This document shows, in pieces, positions 40,751-49,310 of a stretch of DNA of 64,000 bases. The first letter of the stretch is position 1. Each line of letters starts with the position of its first letter. The stretch is from Cytophagaceae bacterium (GTDB taxonomy: Bacteria; Bacteroidota; Bacteroidia; Cytophagales; Cyclobacteriaceae). The stretch covers positions 2,329,234 through 2,393,233 of the forward strand of contig CP030886.1 in assembly GCA_006969745.1 (NCBI GenBank), in the 5' to 3' direction. A program made the translations under genes and the position numbers. The notes beneath the pieces were generated by a model. The model saw only the letters and a list, made by a program, of their open reading frames with translations. It had not been told where the DNA came from and did no database searches.

Positions 40751-43531
40751 ATGAAGGAATTGTTTGATAGCTATCGAATTGAGAATGCAATTTTGGACCC
40801 AAATCTGCCAATTGATAATGAAAACTGCGGTTATTTGGTGAGTTCAGATGGGACTTCCTTCCCTTTTATTGGAAACTTGTTCTTCCCTCATTTATCCAAC
40901 GATTCTGATTCTCATTTTTTTGCCAACTTTTTTGAAAGAGCAAAAAAATACCCAAGCTTCTTGCAGAGGAAGAGCCAAAGACCATATTTAGACATTTATG
41001 CGGCCTTTCAGCCATTCAATGAGGCATTCAAAGCATTATACCCATTTCTCGATTTGGCAAAAAAGGAGCTAGAGCCGGAGGCTACTATTCTAAATCTATG
41101 GGACAGAAACGGCTGGACTACTGCCTTGCTTCGATCTGTATTTCCTACCAATCGAATTGTCACCATCTGGGAAGGAAATAAAGATGTGCTTGGATATCAG
41201 GGTTATTACCATTGGTTTTCTAACGAGCCTGAAATATGTATTTTGTTTTGCGAGGTTGATCAAAGTATTCCTTTGAAAGATCGTTCGGTCGACTTGGTGG
41301 TTGGAATGGATGCATTTCATAGGTATGATCAAGTAAAGCTGATGAATGAAATGGACAGGTTGTGCAAGGCAGATGCGAGCTTTGTTTTTCCACATGTCCA
41401 TCTGAGCAATTCAGAGCCAGTACCTTATTTTGATAGAGGTTGTATTCAAAAGCATGGCCTGGAATATCAATCTGAGTTTGAGCAACTTTCAAAACGCAAA
41501 GGCTATGTTTTTTCAGAGCCAAAACTCTTTATTTTTCAGCAAGATGATAACGAGTCAATTCCAATCAAATCTAATCCGCAAACTTCAGATTATAATGCCC
41601 TGATCGCCATACTTTCTGATAAATGGAATTGCAATTCACTGTCAAAACTATCCTTCTATTCACGCGATAAAGCATGCGCTCTTAGAGTACTACAAAATCC
41701 ACTCTACAAAATTGACTTAGGAAGGCGAATAGCAAAAATTGATTATCACAATACAGAGGTAAAAAAACTCATTGAACGTCATCCGATTTTCCTGGATCAA
41801 GTCGAGGAGAATATTGTACTTAGTGAAGTACAGTCAATGATCTTGTTACTCGCTATTGAAGGAAATACCATTTCCGTGATAGCTGAAAAAATCGGATTAA
41901 GTATTACCGAGATATTTTCACTGTGTCAGGTGCTAGAAAAGCAAGGGCTGATTCATGTATTGCCATTGAGCTTTAAGTTCTTTGCCCTTCAAACTTTTAT
42001 TGGGAGTCAAAGGTTGGTTGAAAACCAAAACGATTTAGGTGAGGTGTGGTCTCACTACAGCCGCATTTTCAGCAACGAAAAATACCTGATTGACAGTGAG
42101 GGGAATGAGCTGACATATGGAGAAACGGATGAAGTCATTGCGCAGGTAAAGAAGAAAATTCAATCCATTGATGGGCTTACGATAGGTGATAAAGTAGCGG
42201 TTCTTTCAAGTCTCAATATTGAAAATATCATATTATTCTGGGCAGCCACATCATGTGGTTTAACTGTAATTCCGCTCAGTTCTTCGATGGCGGATTCCAG
42301 TCTAGAAAAAATTCTAAGTACAGGGGTAAAGCTACTTTTTGTAGATCAAGAGGAGTATAGCCACATTTCGAATTTTTATAACGGTCAGATTGTTTTGTTT
42401 GATTCTGAAATTTCAAGCGTTAACGATGTTTCGTATTTTTCAGAATGGATATATGAAAATGCCAATTTTGATACCAATGAAGTTGAGCTTGGCGAGTCGG
42501 ATACAGCTGTAATACTTTACACCTCTGGTTCCACAGGTCATCCCAAAGGAATCGGTTTATCACATTCAAATTTGATTTCTAGCGGACGCTCAATGAATAA
42601 TCATTTCAAGTGGAAATCAAGAGATATTTTCATGGCCATGGGTGGCCTAGAGTATATGAGTGGATTAAGAAATGCAACCGTTTGCCCTTTGTTTAGTGGG
42701 ACTTCAATATTGATACCGAGCAAATCTCAATTAACGAATGTGTTTGCCCTATTGGACTTAGTCAAAACCTCCAAACCTACAATTATTGCAAGTAATCCGG
42801 CATTCTATCACCTCATTTCAAAGGTGGATCATAGTTTAGATCTGACTTCTTTGAGATTAGTGTTGTGCACAGGTAATTATTTGGCCCAAGGTATACGAGA
42901 CCTGCTTTATGATAAGCATGGAATTGTAATTCATAATTACTACGGGCTGACAGAAACGTGTGGGATTTGTATTGCGCAAGATCCCGAGAGGTCAGACATT
43001 CGCGAAAACGATATAGGAATTCCGGTTGGAAGCCTCGTGCGAGTAGTAGATAGCTCCTCGGATGGAGTCGGACTGCTTCAAATATGGTCTGATAATTTGG
43101 CTAAAGGAATCAGGTCTGATAAAAATAAGGTTGTAATAGACTGGTTTGAGACGGGTGATCTTGCGTTTGTAGATAACGAAGGAAGAGTACATCTTGCTGG
43201 ACGTGCTAAAGAAGTACTAAAAACAAAAAAGGAACAACTAATTCCATTATCCACCATCGAGGAATTAATTCATTCAATTCCAGAAATAGATGAGGTAGTC
43301 GCACACACTTCGAAGCGAAACGAGACCGAAGAATTGATACTCTTTATCAAGGGTTCGACCTCCGACTTAATGGCTACCAGAACAAAAATTACAAATGCGA
43401 TAAACGCATCCATAACTACAGAAAAAATCCCATTAATTTTATATTCCGTAGATCACATACCTTATGTAAACGGGAAAATAAATAAGGATAAATTATTAGA
43501 TGAAGCAGTCCAGAGTAGCAAAACTCTTTAA
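40751..43531 (+). CDS. Methyltransferase-like / winged-helix / adenylation-domain fusion
   Basis: A 926-residue protein without membrane segments. Part 1 (about 1-270) resembles a class I SAM methyltransferase: ATILNLWDRNGWTTALLRS in the position of motif I, but without the usual GxGxG, then PLKDRSVDLVVGMDAFHRYD. Part 2 (about 320-420) contains a winged-helix-like stretch (MILLLAIEGNTISVIAEKIG ... LEKQGLIHVLP). Part 3 (about 430-926) is an ANL adenylating enzyme: ILYTSGSTGHPKGIGLSHSN (P-loop), NYYGLTETCG (A5), WFETGDLAFVD (A7), GRAKEVLKTKKE (A8) and the A10 Lys in YVNGKINKDKLL. It activates a carboxylic acid as acyl-AMP; the substrate is unknown. Start ATG 40751 preferred to TTG 40733. Overlaps the next gene by 32 bp. 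Confidence 0.85.
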   Translation: MKELFDSYRIENAILDPNLPIDNENCGYLVSSDGTSFPFIGNLFFPHLSNDSDSHFFANFFERAKKYPSFLQRKSQRPYLDIYAAFQPFNEAFKALYPFLDLAKKELEPEATILNLWDRNGWTTALLRSVFPTNRIVTIWEGNKDVLGYQGYYHWFSNEPEICILFCEVDQSIPLKDRSVDLVVGMDAFHRYDQVKLMNEMDRLCKADASFVFPHVHLSNSEPVPYFDRGCIQKHGLEYQSEFEQLSKRKGYVFSEPKLFIFQQDDNESIPIKSNPQTSDYNALIAILSDKWNCNSLSKLSFYSRDKACALRVLQNPLYKIDLGRRIAKIDYHNTEVKKLIERHPIFLDQVEENIVLSEVQSMILLLAIEGNTISVIAEKIGLSITEIFSLCQVLEKQGLIHVLPLSFKFFALQTFIGSQRLVENQNDLGEVWSHYSRIFSNEKYLIDSEGNELTYGETDEVIAQVKKKIQSIDGLTIGDKVAVLSSLNIENIILFWAATSCGLTVIPLSSSMADSSLEKILSTGVKLLFVDQEEYSHISNFYNGQIVLFDSEISSVNDVSYFSEWIYENANFDTNEVELGESDTAVILYTSGSTGHPKGIGLSHSNLISSGRSMNNHFKWKSRDIFMAMGGLEYMSGLRNATVCPLFSGTSILIPSKSQLTNVFALLDLVKTSKPTIIASNPAFYHLISKVDHSLDLTSLRLVLCTGNYLAQGIRDLLYDKHGIVIHNYYGLTETCGICIAQDPERSDIRENDIGIPVGSLVRVVDSSSDGVGLLQIWSDNLAKGIRSDKNKVVIDWFETGDLAFVDNEGRVHLAGRAKEVLKTKKEQLIPLSTIEELIHSIPEIDEVVAHTSKRNETEELILFIKGSTSDLMATRTKITNAINASITTEKIPLILYSVDHIPYVNGKINKDKLLDEAVQSSKTL

Positions 43532-45353
43532 ACTAGAAGGAAAGCAATTACAAGAAACCTTTGCCATCTTTCAGAAGTCGAAGTGGACTTATGGTTCTCT
43601 TTTTGAGCAAATAGACAAAATCAATGGATATGCCGATTCAAAAGATTTGAAGGTGGGCGATCGTCTGATTGTATCAACAGAAAATGATGAAGCTAAAATT
43701 CTACTTTTTCTTTTCGCTTTAAGAAAAGGAATTGTTCCTGTTTTACTACACCCGGAAGTAAATGTAAAAAGAGCAAAAAAAATTCTAGAAGAAACTTCGC
43801 CCAGCATTATAGCCTTGGATGAAGGTTTATTTGAGAAATGGGGAATAGACTCAAAATCTATTGATTTATCGATTTTCCTGTACAAAGATTCAGACAAGTC
43901 AAAAGGGCAGCTATTGAAGAAGCTGCTTAAGAAGGATACCAATAAAGAAGATCAGTATTCAGACAAGATAAATTTTGATGAAGTAGTCAAAGGGACCAAC
44001 CAATCTTCTAGTTATCCAGATGAAATTAATGGTGATGACATAGCTTATATTCTTTACACCTCCGGGACTACCGCAAATCCAAAAGGAGTAGTAATCACAT
44101 ACCAAAATTTGTTTACTCATTTGGAAACGATGAGACGTGTTTATAAACTTCATACGGGCAGTCGATTAATGAATGTATTGTCATTAGAGCATGCCGATGG
44201 AATGATAATGGGACCATTGCTTACACTTTATTCTTTATCGACGTTAGTTAGGCCTTTTCAGTTTGAGATAAGTAGAATATCCCTCTTGCTAAGTGCGATG
44301 TATAAATACCGCGTGTCGCACTTTATTGTTGTTCCTACCATGCTCTCTTTAATTGAAAGATTTTCTGACGAGACATACGATGATTCTTTTGAAAATGAAG
44401 AATTTCAAATGGTCATTTCTGTGTCCAGTCATATTGAAGAAAAATTATGGAAAGATTTCAGCTCCAGATTTGGAGTGAGAATAGTCAATGTCTACGGACT
44501 TACAGAGACCGTTGGAGGTTCATTTTTTTGTGGACCCGATGATGATACTTACAAGCTTGGGTCCATTGGCAAGCCAGTTGATACAATTGCCAAAATTGTT
44601 GATGAAAACTTTTGTGAATTGGGCACCGGTCAAGAAGGTGAGTTGGTGATGAAAGGCGAGCACATTTCTCCAGGTTATTTCAAAAATATGGCTGCTACTA
44701 AAGAAGCTTTCAACAAAGGATGGTTAATGACCGGAGATCTTGCCATACAAGATGAAGGTGGATTCTACCATATTACAGGCCGAAAGAAAAATCTTGTAAT
44801 CGCAGGAGGATTTAATGTGCATCCGGAAGAAGTGGGTGAAGTCCTCATGACACACGAAGGTATTGTTGATTGCTGTTGTCTCGGGTTACCGGATCCAGTT
44901 TTTGGAGATCGACTTGTTGCTGCAATTGTCTGTGTAGATCCCACTATAGATAAATTCGTTTTAAGCGAATTTTGCAAGAGACAATTGGAGCCCTATAAGG
45001 TGCCAGTTGCATTTTACTTTTTAAGTGAACTGCCAAAAGGAATCTCTGGGAAACACAATTTGCCAAAGCTTCGGGAAATCATTGCTCAAAGTACTTCCTC
45101 CAATAAAAATGAAAGCGATCTGGAAAATCGCATTATCAAAATTGCCTCTGAAACCTTTAATATTTCGCTTGACAAAATTACTTTGAACAGCAACTCTCAA
45201 AACCTGGAAGGGTGGGATTCTTTAGCACATCTGGACTTTATCACACGACTAGAAGAGGATTTTAACAGATCATTCAATACCGCCGAGATTATCACAATGA
45301 ATTCGATAAGGAGAGTTGTTTCTATCCTGGAAGATGATGGAGAAAGATTTTAA
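43500..45353 (+). CDS. Adenylation enzyme fused to an acyl carrier protein (DltA-DltC-like)
   Basis: A 617-residue protein. Residues about 1-520 are an ANL adenylation domain: ILYTSGTTANPKGVVITYQN, VYGLTETVGGSFF, WLMTGDLAIQDEGGFYHITG, RKKNLVIAGGFNVHPEEVGE and a C-terminal Lys in PKGISGKHNLPKL. Residues about 538-617 are an acyl carrier protein with the phosphopantetheine Ser574 in LEGWDSLAHLDFI. It should load an acid, or amino acid, onto its own carrier, as DltA does on DltC. Fusing both in one chain is unusual for Dlt. The start lies inside the previous gene, and the SGNH gene starts inside its end. Confidence 0.88.
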   Translation: MKQSRVAKLFKLEGKQLQETFAIFQKSKWTYGSLFEQIDKINGYADSKDLKVGDRLIVSTENDEAKILLFLFALRKGIVPVLLHPEVNVKRAKKILEETSPSIIALDEGLFEKWGIDSKSIDLSIFLYKDSDKSKGQLLKKLLKKDTNKEDQYSDKINFDEVVKGTNQSSSYPDEINGDDIAYILYTSGTTANPKGVVITYQNLFTHLETMRRVYKLHTGSRLMNVLSLEHADGMIMGPLLTLYSLSTLVRPFQFEISRISLLLSAMYKYRVSHFIVVPTMLSLIERFSDETYDDSFENEEFQMVISVSSHIEEKLWKDFSSRFGVRIVNVYGLTETVGGSFFCGPDDDTYKLGSIGKPVDTIAKIVDENFCELGTGQEGELVMKGEHISPGYFKNMAATKEAFNKGWLMTGDLAIQDEGGFYHITGRKKNLVIAGGFNVHPEEVGEVLMTHEGIVDCCCLGLPDPVFGDRLVAAIVCVDPTIDKFVLSEFCKRQLEPYKVPVAFYFLSELPKGISGKHNLPKLREIIAQSTSSNKNESDLENRIIKIASETFNISLDKITLNSNSQNLEGWDSLAHLDFITRLEEDFNRSFNTAEIITMNSIRRVVSILEDDGERF

Positions 45354-46242
45354 AAAAGGATCGAAATATGCTCGCCCAAGAGTGTGGATTATTGCTGTAT
45401 TGCTATGCATTGTCCTTAACATTTTCATTTATACTTTATTTGTCATAGTCTTAGATGTAAGAGTAAAACCATATGAAAAGCGTAACCTAGATACAATAAG
45501 GGATTTAAAAGAACATATTAAATCCAACCCTAATGAAAAACATGTTGTTTTGATTGGGAGCTCGGTGATCCAACATGGACTTTGGTGTTCTGCTAAATTT
45601 GATGAGATACAATCAAATACCGATGCTAAGATTAACATTTACAAAATATTTGAAGCAGGAATTCAGCTTGAGTATTTTGTTAAAGAGCTACATCTATTTG
45701 ATTCAATCGGCAAATTTCATCCAGATTTAGTTTTAATAGAAGACCATCTTCTGTTAACAAAAAATACACACCGTTTTGAAGAAAATTTTGTCACTGGATT
45801 GTATTTTAATTATGCTCATACATTGAGGAACGGGAAAAGGTTGTTGTTCAATTCGGATTTAAACATGTGCATCAGCCCTAATTACTTTAACAAAATGGAC
45901 TCATTAAAAATTGCCTTTAGCTTCCAAGAACTTAGTAGAAAAGAAGATAACCTATACTTTGAATACTATCTAAAGCATAACTCGAATGAAAGCATTGCCC
46001 TAGGATTAATAGAGTCTCCTCGCCCAAGAATTTATAAAGAGGGGTTTGAACGTACAAAAGGATTTTTAGAAGCAGAAAAGCTTAGAAAATATTATTTAGA
46101 TAAAAATAACTTATTCTATTTACCGTTCGATCAAGAGTTCCATTGGTCAGACTTTTTAGATGAAGGCCATATGAATAAAAAAGGTCAGAAAAAATACAGT
46201 ATTTGGCTTCTGAATACTCTTGAAAAACATTTTTCAGACTGA
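45334..46242 (+). CDS. Membrane-anchored SGNH-type protein (DltD-like)
   Basis: A 302-residue protein with a single N-terminal TM anchor (VWIIAVLLCIVLNIFIYTLF, about 16-36) and a periplasmic SGNH/GDSL-like domain. The nucleophile region is VLIGSSVIQHGLW (Ser about 75), a central block is PDLVLIEDHLLL, and the catalytic Asp/His pair lies in FLDEGHMNKKGQKKY near the C-terminus. DltD, PatB and AlgJ/X have the same layout; the DxxH block with HMNKKGQ fits DltD-like proteins well. ATG at 45334 is chosen over a TTG at 45316. It overlaps the ANL-ACP gene by 20 bp and the MBOAT gene by 1 bp. Confidence 0.82.
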   Translation: MMEKDFKKGSKYARPRVWIIAVLLCIVLNIFIYTLFVIVLDVRVKPYEKRNLDTIRDLKEHIKSNPNEKHVVLIGSSVIQHGLWCSAKFDEIQSNTDAKINIYKIFEAGIQLEYFVKELHLFDSIGKFHPDLVLIEDHLLLTKNTHRFEENFVTGLYFNYAHTLRNGKRLLFNSDLNMCISPNYFNKMDSLKIAFSFQELSRKEDNLYFEYYLKHNSNESIALGLIESPRPRIYKEGFERTKGFLEAEKLRKYYLDKNNLFYLPFDQEFHWSDFLDEGHMNKKGQKKYSIWLLNTLEKHFSD

Positions 46243-47354
46243 TGGATTTTATCTTATTGATCTTATCCGCAAGTCTTCCAGCCCTTATATTATATTGGTT
46301 AATTCCAAGATTCAAGTCAGCAATAATAAGCCTCAGTGGAATAGTATTATTGGCTGTATATTCTCCCATTTCGCTAGTTCCACTTATAATAACCACATGT
46401 ATTCAATTCTTTTTGCTCACCAGATTCCCGAATAAAAGAAACGCCACTATATTGTCAATAACGATAACAGGTGGGACATTGATCAGCTATAAACTGGTAG
46501 GGATGATGAGTGTGTGGAGCTTAACATTTTTAGGTTTGTCCTACTATTCATTCAAACAAATACACGTTGCTATTGAAAATTACAAAGGGACATTACCCGC
46601 ATTTGGAATTTCAGATTATGTGGGCTTTCTCTTCTTTAGCCCCACATTTGTTGTTGGACCAATCAATAGATTCAATGAGTTCATTAGAGATTTCAATCGT
46701 GTAAGGTGGAATCCGGATCTGTTTTCGTTTGGTTTAGAGAGGATCGTTTATGGTTTGGTTAAAGTTAGTTTCCTAGCCAATTATTTAACAAATACAAAAC
46801 TGACGGAGCTTGCTCAATATTTGAATAATATTGGATTTGCCAAGGCAGCGCTCTATACCGATATTTTGGCTTTTACGGCAAATTCATACTTCCAGTTTAG
46901 TGGATTTTCAGATGTAGCAATTGGGCTTTCTGCCTTATTTGGTTTTAGAATAATTGAAAACTTCAACTACCCATTTCTTGCAAGAAATATCTCTGACTTC
47001 TGGAATAGATGGCATATCTCTCTATCCAATTGGTGTATGAATTATGTCTTTTATCCTTTGCTGGCCAAATCAAGAAGTGCATTTGTTTCTATTCTTATAA
47101 CTATGATTGTATTAGGCTTATGGCATGAGATCAGCATGAAATACATCATTTGGGCTTCTTTTCAAGCCTTGGCTATATTTATTTGGAATAAGTATAACAA
47201 AACCTCTATTCATACCTTCCTTAACAAATACCAGTTCAATAGAATACTAGGACCTATAATTACGATTCATTTTGTTTTGATAAGCTTCTACGTACTCAAG
47301 GAAGATAGCTTGCAAGACTATTGGATTACGGTAACTAAACTATTCTCTTTATGA
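46242..47354 (+). CDS. MBOAT O-acyltransferase (DltB-like)
   Basis: A 370-residue polytopic membrane protein (about 9-11 TM segments). MBOAT motifs are NFNYPFLARNISDFWNRWHI, SLSNWCMNYVFYPLL and the catalytic His in LGLWHEISMKYIIWASFQA (about residue 293). MBOAT proteins of this group move activated acyl groups across or at the membrane to O-acylate polysaccharides. It begins on the stop codon of the SGNH gene (TGATG) and ends in an ATGA overlap with the microprotein gene. DltB is the closest functional match by gene context; AlgI/PatA-type acetylation is less likely because an ACP-linked donor is encoded here. Confidence 0.88.
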   Translation: MDFILLILSASLPALILYWLIPRFKSAIISLSGIVLLAVYSPISLVPLIITTCIQFFLLTRFPNKRNATILSITITGGTLISYKLVGMMSVWSLTFLGLSYYSFKQIHVAIENYKGTLPAFGISDYVGFLFFSPTFVVGPINRFNEFIRDFNRVRWNPDLFSFGLERIVYGLVKVSFLANYLTNTKLTELAQYLNNIGFAKAALYTDILAFTANSYFQFSGFSDVAIGLSALFGFRIIENFNYPFLARNISDFWNRWHISLSNWCMNYVFYPLLAKSRSAFVSILITMIVLGLWHEISMKYIIWASFQALAIFIWNKYNKTSIHTFLNKYQFNRILGPIITIHFVLISFYVLKEDSLQDYWITVTKLFSL

Positions 47355-47491
47355 TGTATGATTGGCTTAGGAGTAGGTTCAGTAAGAAAGCGTCAGAAAT
47401 ACTTTTCGCAATTTGGATCGCAATACTCCTTACATTGGCATTGTACTTTGCTTCTCACGAAGATGGTAGATTTAATTACATCTATTATTAA
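47351..47491 (+). CDS. 46-residue membrane microprotein, DltX-like
   Basis: The ATG overlaps the MBOAT stop (ATGA). The protein is MMYDWLRSRFSKKASEILF, one TM helix (about 18-34) and a short tail SHEDGRFNYIYY. Gram-positive DltX proteins are about 50 residues, with an N-terminal WLR-type cytoplasmic end, a single TM helix and a C-terminal FIYNEF-type motif whose Tyr receives the acyl group; the tail here has the same Phe-x-Tyr/aromatic character at the same distance from the TM. I consider it a DltX counterpart. It is too short for normal gene finding. Confidence 0.72.
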   Translation: MMYDWLRSRFSKKASEILFAIWIAILLTLALYFASHEDGRFNYIYY

Positions 47492-47510
47492 AATCACAGG
47501 CTAACTGTAG

Positions 47511-48440
47511 TTAATAATTCACATGCCGATCAATCACCTCCTGGTGAATATCCTCTATCGTTACTAGTATAGCAGTTTCTTCCACATCACCAAAATCCGG
47601 ATTTTGCGCCGTACCAAAAGTCATCATCGTGGAGGATAAACTCATGTAGATATTAATCAATGGTGGCACAAATTCGCCACGTTCCTTTAAGAGCTTATTC
47701 AATAGCTTGAAACCCTCCTGATAGTCCATTCCTTCAGCGAAGTGTCTATTGAAAAGTGTGTTGTCAAAATCGGCATGCAGCTCTTGCTTAGGCTTACACA
47801 AATTGAGTTTGTTTGGAAAGTAGTGCTCCATGAAGGAAAGTAGAATGTCTCTGGCCTCTTTATTGTAGCTGGTGTACATAGTCACCTTGCCAAAGAAGTA
47901 CCTGATCTCGGGGTATTTGATAGTCAAGCAACCAAGCCCATCCCAGATATTCATCAATGCAAAGAGGCCTTTTCGAGGATTTATTGATGGTTGATAATTC
48001 GGTTGCACCCACGACCTTCCTAGCTCAATAGAATGAGGAAGGTACTCCGTTTTCATTTGCTCCGAAAAGTTAAAGTAGTGAGCAGTTGATAATTCAAACT
48101 CACCAGTTTCCTCGTTTAATGCTCGTTCACCAGTAATGAAACGATAGCCACCAATGATCTCCCGATCTTCCGGACTATAGACTACCAGCTGTTCGTAACA
48201 CCGTTCGCTTGTATCTGCCTCATCAATGTCTACCTCTTCGCCAGTACCACCACCGGCATACCTGAAAGAAACCTCGCGTAATCGTCCAATTTCCCGCATC
48301 GTATTTGGCGAGTTGTGGTGATTAATGATGTAAATTTTATTCTCTCCCTTGTTAGTATTTCGGACAAACCGATCTTCATTTAGCTCTTGTTCAATCAACT
48401 CGCGTTCTACAGGCGGTATAATATCTGTTTGATCGTGCAT
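47511..48440 (-). CDS. GNAT-type N-acyltransferase (GlsB/OlsB-like)
   Basis: A 309-residue cytoplasmic or peripheral protein of the OlsB/hemolysin-like acyltransferase family (MREIGRLREVSFRYAGGGTG, EQLVVYSPEDREIIGGYRFI, HSIELGRSWVQPNYQPSINP, KGLFALMNIWDGLG). In Bacteroides the homologous GlsB N-acylates glycine with a beta-hydroxy acyl chain to start glycine-lipid synthesis; OlsB uses ornithine elsewhere. The direct neighbour upstream is a PlsC-type acyltransferase, the GlsB-GlsA pairing, and no gap lies between the two genes. Amino-acid specificity cannot be read from the sequence. Confidence 0.85.
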   Translation of the reverse strand: MHDQTDIIPPVERELIEQELNEDRFVRNTNKGENKIYIINHHNSPNTMREIGRLREVSFRYAGGGTGEEVDIDEADTSERCYEQLVVYSPEDREIIGGYRFITGERALNEETGEFELSTAHYFNFSEQMKTEYLPHSIELGRSWVQPNYQPSINPRKGLFALMNIWDGLGCLTIKYPEIRYFFGKVTMYTSYNKEARDILLSFMEHYFPNKLNLCKPKQELHADFDNTLFNRHFAEGMDYQEGFKLLNKLLKERGEFVPPLINIYMSLSSTMMTFGTAQNPDFGDVEETAILVTIEDIHQEVIDRHVNY

Positions 48441-49262
48441 CTAGCTTTTAGCTTCTTTTAATTTATATACTTCCTGCTTCATCCACTGTGCCCATTCAAA
48501 ATCTGTCTTTTCACTGGTAAAGGCCTCAGGTGAAACCGGCTTTCCAATCACAATGTTCACTTCTTTGTTTTCCTGTTTGAACAGTTCGTCCACAAGAAAG
48601 AACATTTCTATATTCAATTTAATACCTAAAAATTTCCGAATCCTGGCAAGTCGATAGAACCGCTTCGTAAGCCGTCCATCGATATGTACCGGGATTACCG
48701 GTTTCTTATATTTTTTAGCTTTGGTCACGAATGTCTTCTTCCATTCCAAGTCCATAATCTCACCATCAATTTTCCGACTAACCAATCCTGCCGGAAAGAG
48801 GAAGGTAGCTGTACCTGTAGCAAATTGATCTTCGACCTTTTGCAACGACTGTGCAGCACTACGTCCCACCTTGTTTACTCCTACAAATTTTTCCTTCAGG
48901 TTAGTGACAGCCATAAGGAGATCATTGACAATGAAAGTGATGTCAGGCCTGGCATCCTTTAGTAAATGAATTATTGTAATAGCGTCCATGCCACCAAATG
49001 GATGATTAGCAACGAATATACAAGGCTCAGGGTAAGTAGGAATGTTTTCTATCCCGGAGATACTCAACTTCTGATTAAGCTCTTCTACAGCAGCCTTGCA
49101 AAACTCATAGGCATCAGCATCTCTGTTTTTCCACATAAATGCATTCACTCTTTTTTGGTGAATGATTCGCTCAACCCAATTGATGATGAATCCGGGCAGC
49201 CACTTTAAAAGCGTGGGATTTTTATCAGCAATTAACTTTCTAACTTCAACAAACTTCTTCAT
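48441..49262 (-). CDS. PlsC-family O-acyltransferase (GlsA-like)
   Basis: A 273-residue glycerol-3-phosphate-acyltransferase-type enzyme: IFVANHPFGGMDAITIIHLL carries the HxxxxD catalytic motif (in the variant HPFGGMD) and FLFPAGLVSRKIDG is the substrate-phosphate block. Amphipathic N-terminus with a hydrophobic helix suggests membrane association. With the GlsB-like gene it would add the second acyl chain of an aminolipid. The ATG at 49262 (MKKFVEVRKLIADKNPTLL) is preferred to an in-frame TTG at 49274. Confidence 0.85.
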   Translation of the reverse strand: MKKFVEVRKLIADKNPTLLKWLPGFIINWVERIIHQKRVNAFMWKNRDADAYEFCKAAVEELNQKLSISGIENIPTYPEPCIFVANHPFGGMDAITIIHLLKDARPDITFIVNDLLMAVTNLKEKFVGVNKVGRSAAQSLQKVEDQFATGTATFLFPAGLVSRKIDGEIMDLEWKKTFVTKAKKYKKPVIPVHIDGRLTKRFYRLARIRKFLGIKLNIEMFFLVDELFKQENKEVNIVIGKPVSPEAFTSEKTDFEWAQWMKQEVYKLKEAKS

Positions 49263-49310
49263 GGCCAAAAGCAATGATAATTTGGTTTGGCGGTTTGGAC
49301 AAAAGGAATA

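Noticed and set aside
40751..47354. Flexirubin, aryl polyene or polyketide cluster
   Set aside because: Adenylation and carrier domains are present but no ketosynthase, ketoreductase or dehydratase gene is nearby.
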